DNA from: Meloidogyne chitwoodi
Lineage: Eukaryota > Nematoda > Chromadorea > Rhabditida > Meloidogynidae
Reading direction: 5' to 3'
NCBI GenBank assembly: GCA_015183035.1
Contig: JACZZP010000010.1
Coordinates: 1,674,001-1,738,000, forward strand
Length of the DNA: 64,000 nucleotides
Below are positions 57,801 through 64,000 of the stretch, piece by piece. The notes beneath the pieces are model-generated. The model was given only the letters and a program-made list of their open reading frames with translations. It had not been told where the DNA came from and did no database searches. Every line of letters starts with the position of its first letter. Within the stretch, counting starts at the first letter, position 1. The position numbers were made by a program, and so were the translations under genes.

Positions 57801-60344
57801 ATTTAATTTAAAAAAGTATTTTTTTAAACATTACCTTGACAATAACCAACTTCAGTATTTAACATTGAATATGCAGTGAGTAAATTAAATAAAGATTGTT
57901 GTCTTAATTATATTAAAATATTAAAAAAAAAAGAAGAGAAACATACTTAACATCATAACGTCTTCTAAATGCCAAATTATCTCTATATGTTCTATTAATA
58001 TCCAAATCAATTTGTTTAATGTCTTTTGAAACAAGTCTTGCACGAATTAATAAGTCATTGTAAAGATTAGTTCGTGCTTTAGCTTTGAGTTCATTTGCAC
58101 CCAAAAGACGCATCCAAACCTTACAAAAATAAATAAATATTTTAAAAAAATATACAAGAAGTCTAAATTTGTCAGGTACTCCCTTCCATATACGTTCAGG
58201 TAATTTAGATGGACGAAGATGTTCCCATTCTTTAAACATATTTAACCATTTTTCTTCTCTCCTAAGCTCTTTTTTTACTCGTTTTTTCTCAGCCTCGTCT
58301 GCAGCAAATTTGGAATCTTTGCTTAAAAAATTTAAAAATTAAATACTCAAAAATTAAACAAAAAAACTAACTGTACAAATCCATATCTGTCTGTTATTTG
58401 ATAAAGTTCAAAATTTGGGTTCTCCCAAGGATCAACATCTTTTTGGTCAGGACCCTAAATTTAAAATTATTTCAAATTTTTAATTAATTTATAAAATTTA
58501 TTTATTTATTACTCTCTCATATTTATCCACAATTTGTTCTCGTTCTTGTAATTCAAGAAATTCAGGATCATTGTCAAGAGAATCATCGCTAGTAGATGGA
58601 ATAAGTGCATGTGGTCCTGGCAGTTCAGCATCATCTGAAAAATAAAATAAATTAAAGGCCAAAATAAAAAAAATCTGCAAAAAGTTACTTAAAAATTGTA
58701 CCAAATTAAATTAAAAATGATTTAAAATATTATAAAAAATAGGGTTATACACCCCCATTTTAAATTAAAAAAAAGAGAGGATAAAATTTAAAAAAAGGTA
58801 AAGAAAAAGAAAAACAAAATTCAGTTCATGAAAATCATCAAAAGATAAAATTGTTGAAAAGTTGTTTTTTTTTTAATTTAGAAAATGGGAGGCATATAGA
58901 TAACCAAGAAAATACTAAAAAAAAGGATATTTGTATAAAACAATTTTAAAAAATTAAATATAATTTAAAAATTATTTATATCCTTTTTAATTCACTGATA
59001 AAATAAAAATCATATTAATATTAAAATTAAATTTAAAAATACAATTATTATTTTCTGTTTGAGAAGATACAACAGGTATAAATTCATCAAAAGGTGTTTT
59101 CTTATTAAAACGATTAGAAATAGCTGAAATACAACGTCTTATTGAATTTGAACGATTAAGATGATTATTTTCATTTAATATTATTCCACCATTTATTATT
59201 CTTTCAGTTAAAGGAGGTGAAGAAATATTATTATTATTTAATTGTTGTTGTTGTTTATTATTATTAATTTCAGGCATATTATTATTATTATTTAATGGTT
59301 CACTAAGTGTTCCTTGAACTTGACTCTTTCGATTGATAAAAGAATTCTAAGAGAGATATATTTTTGATAATAAAATAAATATTTTTAAAAATATAGAGAT
59401 AATATAGAGATCAAAATTAGAGATCGGAATTTTGAAAAACCCGGGACTAGAATGGAACGACCGGGAGGGAACCCGGACCGGGAAAATCGGGATTCCCGCT
59501 TTTTTCCAGTTCCTAAAATAACCGGGTCCCGACCGGGACTACCGGGTATTCCCGATCCCGTTTTCATCCTGGTGACTCAAAAAAAGCCGGGAAAAAGGAC
59601 CGGGAAACGGGATCGGGACCCGTTCCCGTTCCAATCTTTAATCAAAATATTTTAAAAATAAATACAAAATGCCAAAACAATTATTATTTTTTTTAAATTT
59701 CAAAAATCTCCAATTTTAAAAAACAATTAATTATTTTATCATTAAATCATTTAGAAAGGAATTATATTTATTTTTTATTTAAATAATCTCCTAAAAAATA
59801 CCGTTGTTGTTTTATGCCCCAAACGATTATAATTTCTTTCATAAGATTTTGCACTTGAATTTCTTGAAGAAGGAACAGAATTATTATTTAAATTTTTTTC
59901 TTCTCTAGCAGATTTTTTTCGTGAATTAGAAGAAATAAAATCAGTTGTTTTATTTAATTTATTATTATTATTTTTTAAAGAAGTACCACTACAAACACTT
60001 TCTAAACTTCTTCCAAATTCACTATCTCGTTTTAAAATTAATCTACCTCCATTATAATATGGATTAGCTGGGAATTGAGTTAATAATAATTCTCTTCTAG
60101 TTATTGAAGCAGAAGTAAAAGAAATATTTCCTGTTGCTATACGACGTGAAATACTACTTTTTCTTTGATTTATTATTTCTTTATTTTGTGTTGAATTATT
60201 TGTTGGAGATGATGAAGAAGATATTTGAGATGATGGACAAGAATCATTTTTAGCAATAAATATACGGCGATGAGCTAATTGAGAAGATATTGAAGGTGAA
60301 GATTCCCAATAGGGACGACAAACACGATTTGATTTATTGGGCAT
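54802..60344 (-). CDS. USP6NL: TBC-domain Rab GAP, USP6NL/RN-tre-like, long isoform
   Basis: The ATG at 60342-60344 opens a Ser/Asn/Arg-rich N-terminal region of about 300 residues (exons 60344-59807, 59345-about 59050). From about 58640 the USP6NL core follows: [30 protein letters not shown], and the TBC domain with [30 protein letters not shown] (Arg finger in IxxDxxR), [20 protein letters not shown] (Gln finger YCQG) and [15 protein letters not shown], then [18 protein letters not shown] and [20 protein letters not shown]. Human USP6NL has the same blocks; it inactivates endocytic Rabs (Rab5, Rab43). After CSRAN the transcript can splice to exons 56080-54802, giving a tail rich in Gln, Asn, Ser and Pro ([14 protein letters not shown]..., ending EKTIVVKRF). 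The joins were frame-checked. About 1,100 residues. The N-terminal exons could belong to an alternative start. Confidence 0.85.
56690..56775 (-). CDS. USP6NL: Alternative last exon of the USP6NL-like gene (short C-terminus)
   Basis: After the exon ending GCT AAT T (about 56910), an acceptor at about 56775 (tttttgcag|CAACATCT) gives AAT TCA ACA TCT ATG..., coding [20 protein letters not shown] then NESEEKD and a stop at 56690. The same donor joins equally well, in the same phase, to the next exon at about 56080 (tttttag|CTCTCGCTGG). Both outcomes are open, which indicates mutually exclusive 3' ends: a 27-residue tail or the long Gln/Asn-rich tail. Confidence 0.6.
59436..59632. repeat. GC-rich CCGGGA-type repeat inside an intron
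   Basis: About 195 bp of strongly GC-rich sequence made of CCGGGA, CCCGG and their complements on both strands (cgggattcccg, cgggtattcccg, gggatcgggaccc). It lies within the intron 59346-59806 of the RabGAP gene, in surroundings of more than 80% A+T. The ends are loosely inverted (agatcggaat... and ...ttccaatctt). Confidence 0.9.
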
Positions 60345-63317
60345 TTATTTACTTTATTTATTTATTTTTGTAAAATTTAAAAATATAAAAAAGTTGTGTC
60401 TCTTAAAGCATTTTTCTTTTTTAAAAAATTAATTAATTAAAAAAAAATTAAAATAAAAAAAAAGAAAATTAAAATGTCCCTAAATAATGTGATTAAAAAA
60501 TTATTTATATTTTCTTAAAAAATTAAAAAAAATAATAATTTATTAATTTACAAAAAATATGTGCTTATTAAATATTATAATTAATTAAATTTAAATAAAA
60601 TAATAAAACAACTCAAAAATGTTAAATATAATATGAAATCCGAGAAGTGTAAAAAATAATAAATGAAAGAGTAAAGCAAACGCGTGAGATAAATAAAAAA
60701 ACGGACGATAAAAACTCTGATAAAAAAAGCTTGGAAGCTGTGAAAAAGGGAACTATATTAAACAATATATTTTATTTTATTTTATGAAGGCATGGAAACG
60801 CTATAATAATAAAAAAATCAAAAATTCATAAAGGTAAAATTTATGCCAATTCTTTTTTTATTTATTTTATAGTGAATTGTTGGAGGTTCTATTGCATGAG
60901 AATTTTATTAAATATTTAAAATTTTAATAAATTAAAATATGTATAATATTGTTTTTAGGTTTAAATTAAATATATCTATTTATTTAATAATTTATTTATT
61001 AAAATGTAACTTAAAAAAAAGAAAAAAAAATTTTTTAATAATTAAAATAAAATTGCTATAATAAAAATACTCTGTTAAACATTTTTTAAATATAAATTTA
61101 TGGTTTCCTTTTTTAATTTTATTTAAAACAAATTTTTCAAATAAAAAATTCTTAATATTTTAAGAAACTATAATTTATTAAAATTATAAAAAATTGTCCA
61201 ATTTTAAAGAAGAATTAAAAAAAAATAATTTTTTAATTTTAAATTTTATTAAAAAATTAAATAATAATCAATCCTTTAAAAAAAAGAAAAAATAATAATT
61301 TATTAGAACCAGCGGAAATTATAATTAGCAAAAAAGAATAAAAAAAAGAAAGAAAAATAGGCACATGGGAAAATGAGGCGCGACAAAAAAAATTATAAAG
61401 AAAAATTGAATGTTTTTTTGCTTTTTTATTAAAAAAAAGAAAAGAAAAGAATTTTTATGCAAAATGAATGCCAATTAAAAATATTAGGTGCGAAGGACAA
61501 ATTAAGAAGTTTGCAATTATTTATTTATTAAAATAAACTTTAAAAACACAGCAGGAAATAATTTTAAATAAAAAAATAAATAAAAATAAAGTTTTTTTAA
61601 ATAAATGTTGCTAATAATAATAAATATTATTATTTTTTAAATGTTCAAAACACACAAATATATTTATTATAATTATTTAAATAAAATAATTAGTCTCTTC
61701 TCAATTTTCATGAGAAATGTCAATTAATTAAAAGTTGTAAAATAATTTTAATTTTCAAAAAATAAAATAATACAGGCTTTTCTAATAAATTTATTTAACA
61801 CCAATGTTTGGGGTGTTTTTATAAAAATTGTTAATTAAAAATAATTAAGAGTTTTGTTTAAAAATTTTTTTTAAATCCATTTTAACCATGAAAAATAAAT
61901 AAATTAATTTTTGTGTAGAAACAAAAGGTAAATAAATAAAAATGTTTTTTTACATATTTTTTGGGAAATGAAAGGAAGTAATAATAATAATAATAATAAA
62001 TATTATTGATGCCAAAACAAAGAGGTGTGAAAATAAAATAAAAAATAACTACTAAAAAAAGAAGAAAAAAGCATTAACTAACTACCAAACAAAAATATTA
62101 TTATATATTTTTTAGTTTTTTTTGGCGCCACTCGTTTTGGTATTTCTTCTTCTTTTTTTTTTACGGTCAGTTAATTATTATTTATTTTTTTAAACTATTA
62201 TTTTTAGAGATATGTTTTCGTTAAAAGAAGAAAATTAAATTATTTATTTAAAATTAAATTATTTATTTAAAATTAAATTATTTATTTAAAATTAAATTAT
62301 TTATTTAAAATTAAATTATTTTAAAAAGAAAAGTTTAATTACGCGTAAAGAAATAGATAAAAGATTTTAATTGAAAAGAAAAATAATAATTAATTATTAA
62401 AAATACATATATCCCCCAAATATATGTTTAAAGACCTACAAATTTCCCAAAACATTAATTTATAAAAAAACACAAAGTTAATTATTTTAAAATATATTTT
62501 TTTTTAAATTATTCCCAAAGGAAAAGACAATTTTTTTCGAACGCATAAATGCCTTGAGAAATTAAATAAATTATTAGACGTAAATATAAATAATTAATTA
62601 GTAAATATATTTAAATAATATAAAATAGCTTTTTATTTAATCAATTAAATTTATTTTTTTAATAATAAATTATTTAAAATATTTATTCACTTTTTAAGTC
62701 GCGCGGCTTAAAAAAACACTTAAATAATATTATTTAAATAATTATTATTTTTTAAATCCCTCTATTTATTCCCTTGTAAATATAAAATAAATACTTAAAA
62801 ATAAAAAAATAAAAATATTAATTTAAAAAAATATTAAAGGCTTCTCTAAATTAAAAAAATATTTTTTTTAATTAAAAAGTGAAAATATATTTATATTTAA
62901 TATTTTTTAAAATAAAAACATTAAAAATCAGAAAAAAAAAGTAAAAGTTATGAATTAATAAAACATTAAAAAAAAAAGTTACAAAAAAGAGGAAATAAAA
63001 TTATTTTTATTTTGAACAGAAATAATAAAAAATAAATGAAGCAAAAATAATTTAAAAAATTAATGAAACAGAATTTTATTAAATAAAAAATAATTAATTA
63101 TTATTTAAAAAAATAAAATAAATAAAAATTATGTTGATTTTCCTGTCTAGTCTATATATTTTGTTTCCTGTATTTTTTATATTTTAATTGTTAGATAAAA
63201 ATTAATAATTAAAAGTTAAAAAATAAATAAATATTTTATAAAAACAAAAAATGGCAAAAAAATAAACCAAAAAATTATAAAAAATAAACAAAAAACAATC
63301 TAAAACATTTTTAATAA
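60345..63317. other. 3-kb intergenic region, extreme AT
   Basis: This is the largest gene-free stretch. It holds poly-A and poly-T tracts, a (taa)n run at about 61979-62001, and the 19-bp array at 62232-62322. The upstream promoter of the RabGAP gene must lie at its left end. No ORF with coding character was seen on either strand. Confidence 0.6.
62232..62322. repeat. 19-bp tandem repeat, about 5 copies
   Basis: The unit attaaattatttatttaaa repeats with an exact 19-bp period (copies begin near 62234, 62253, 62272, 62291 and 62310). It is pure A/T. Confidence 0.92.
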
Positions 63318-63968
63318 TTACAAACTTTTATTATTTTCAGAATTATCTATTAAATAGTATTGTTGTTGTTTATCTAAAGAAGATTGTTGTTGTTGAATTA
63401 TTATTTTACCAATAGTTTGAGTAAAAAAATTAGAATCATTTTTGGTTAATTCACTCAATTTTCTCTGCATTGACTTTTTTGCTTTTTGTGAAAGAAGAGT
63501 TAAAGAATATTTACGTTGTTCAATTATTGGAGAATTTCTTTATTTATTTAAATTTAAATATTAAAATATTAATTAAAACCTATTATTATTTGTTGATTTA
63601 AGACCAACAACACTTTTTGAACGCCAATCAAGATTTCCTTCTTTTCCATAACAAATACCTACTTTTCTGACTGAAGGAATTCTTTTTTTTCCGTTTTTAC
63701 TTTTGCTGGTTTCTTCTTCGTTCTCAATTTTTTTTCGTCTCCGGATAGAAGAAAAACGAGGTAATTTTTGAATTATTTGATTATCTTGTTCTTCTTCTTT
63801 TTGTTTAATATAATTATTAGAAAGAACAAATTGACGAATTGAAGCAAAACTTTTTTGATGAATTAATAAAGGACGTTGATTTTGAGATTTTAATGATGAT
63901 AAAGGTGTTTTTATATTTTTATTAGGATAAATTATTTTATTGTCGTAATTGTTTTTGTTGAGAGACAT
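63318..63968 (-). CDS. Basic, Gln/Asn-rich protein of unknown function
   Basis: Two exons (63968-about 63578 and about 63541-63318; join AAT AG|gtttta...aaag|A AAT) encode about 200 residues. The ATG at 63966-63968 gives MSLNKNNYDNKIIYPNKN. Patches of Lys and Arg (FSSIRRRKKIENEEE, KNGKKRIPSVRKVG) and a C-terminal QQQQSSLDKQQQYY are the main features. There is no signal peptide, membrane segment or recognised domain. The Asn- and Gln-rich composition is shared with the tail of the neighbouring RabGAP gene on the same strand. The frame is long and uninterrupted for such AT-rich DNA and the intron is canonical, which supports a real gene, though the function is unknown. Confidence 0.65.
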
Positions 63969-64000
63969 ATTTTTAGATATTTTGAAATTTTAAATATAAA

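Overview
The window is nuclear DNA from a nematode, most likely a plant-parasitic tylenchid such as a root-knot nematode (Meloidogyne-like). This is inferred from the very AT-rich composition, the very short introns (about 35-80 nt, T-rich with 'tttttag' acceptors), short gaps between same-strand genes with splice-acceptor-like sites just before the ATG (as expected for spliced-leader trans-splicing), and nematode-type gene content, including an FMRFamide-like neuropeptide gene, an expanded-family Fer/Fes-type SH2 kinase and a GM2-activator-like secreted protein. No tRNA, rRNA, CRISPR array or bacterial operon was seen. Exon chains were built by hand from reading frames and GT/AG sites; gene coordinates run from start codon to stop codon and include introns.

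Layout. 1-1384 (+) is the 3' half of the exocyst gene sec6/EXOC3. 2244-3935 (+) is LRRC58. 4010-4978 is a large inverted duplication of a kinase gene fragment. 5568-7509 (+) encodes an unrecognised type I membrane protein. 8322-9152 (-) is BRI3-like. 10068-12602 (-) is DNAJC11 and 13386-14998 (+) is ORC2; they diverge around a near-perfect 340-bp palindrome. 15333-16341 (+, zeste/Myb-like) and 16437-17227 (+, dynactin p27/DCTN6) lie only 95 bp apart. On the minus strand MESD (19473-18725) is followed closely by RPF2 (18558-17316). On the plus strand come a coiled-coil gene (19725), p50RhoGAP/ARHGAP1-like (21176), a possible HEPN-like gene with an apparent frameshift (23325) and WDR3/UTP12 (25431-29571).

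29808-30131 (-) is a one-intron neuropeptide precursor resembling flp-27. 31447-31673 is a 57-bp tandem repeat. PPIL2 (31686-34059, -) and a frameshifted Fer-like kinase (34574-36074, -) follow, then CHMP3/VPS24 (36470, +), a protein with two RNase H1-type hybrid-binding domains but no RNase H domain (37685, +), deoxyribose-phosphate aldolase (39385, +), GINS subunit PSF1 (40786, +) and a Y-box/cold-shock protein (43120, +). The proteasome ATPase RPT4 (46591-44930, -) and a GM2-activator-like secreted protein (47668, +) are divergent. A broken gene (50291-49758, -) is followed by CDC37 (50566, +) and a Regnase-like NYN ribonuclease (52559, +). The right end is a long USP6NL/RN-tre-type TBC RabGAP gene (60344-54802, -) with two possible C-termini, about 3 kb of extreme-AT intergenic DNA, and an unrecognised basic, Gln-rich protein (63968-63318, -).

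Most genes are housekeeping: secretion and endosomal traffic, ribosome biogenesis, DNA replication (ORC2 and PSF1), chaperones and proteolysis. The unusual material is the mirrored kinase fragment and its damaged relative 31 kb away, the promoter palindrome, the frameshifted HEPN-like gene, the decayed 50-kb gene, the GC-rich intronic repeat and the alternative last exon of the RabGAP gene.
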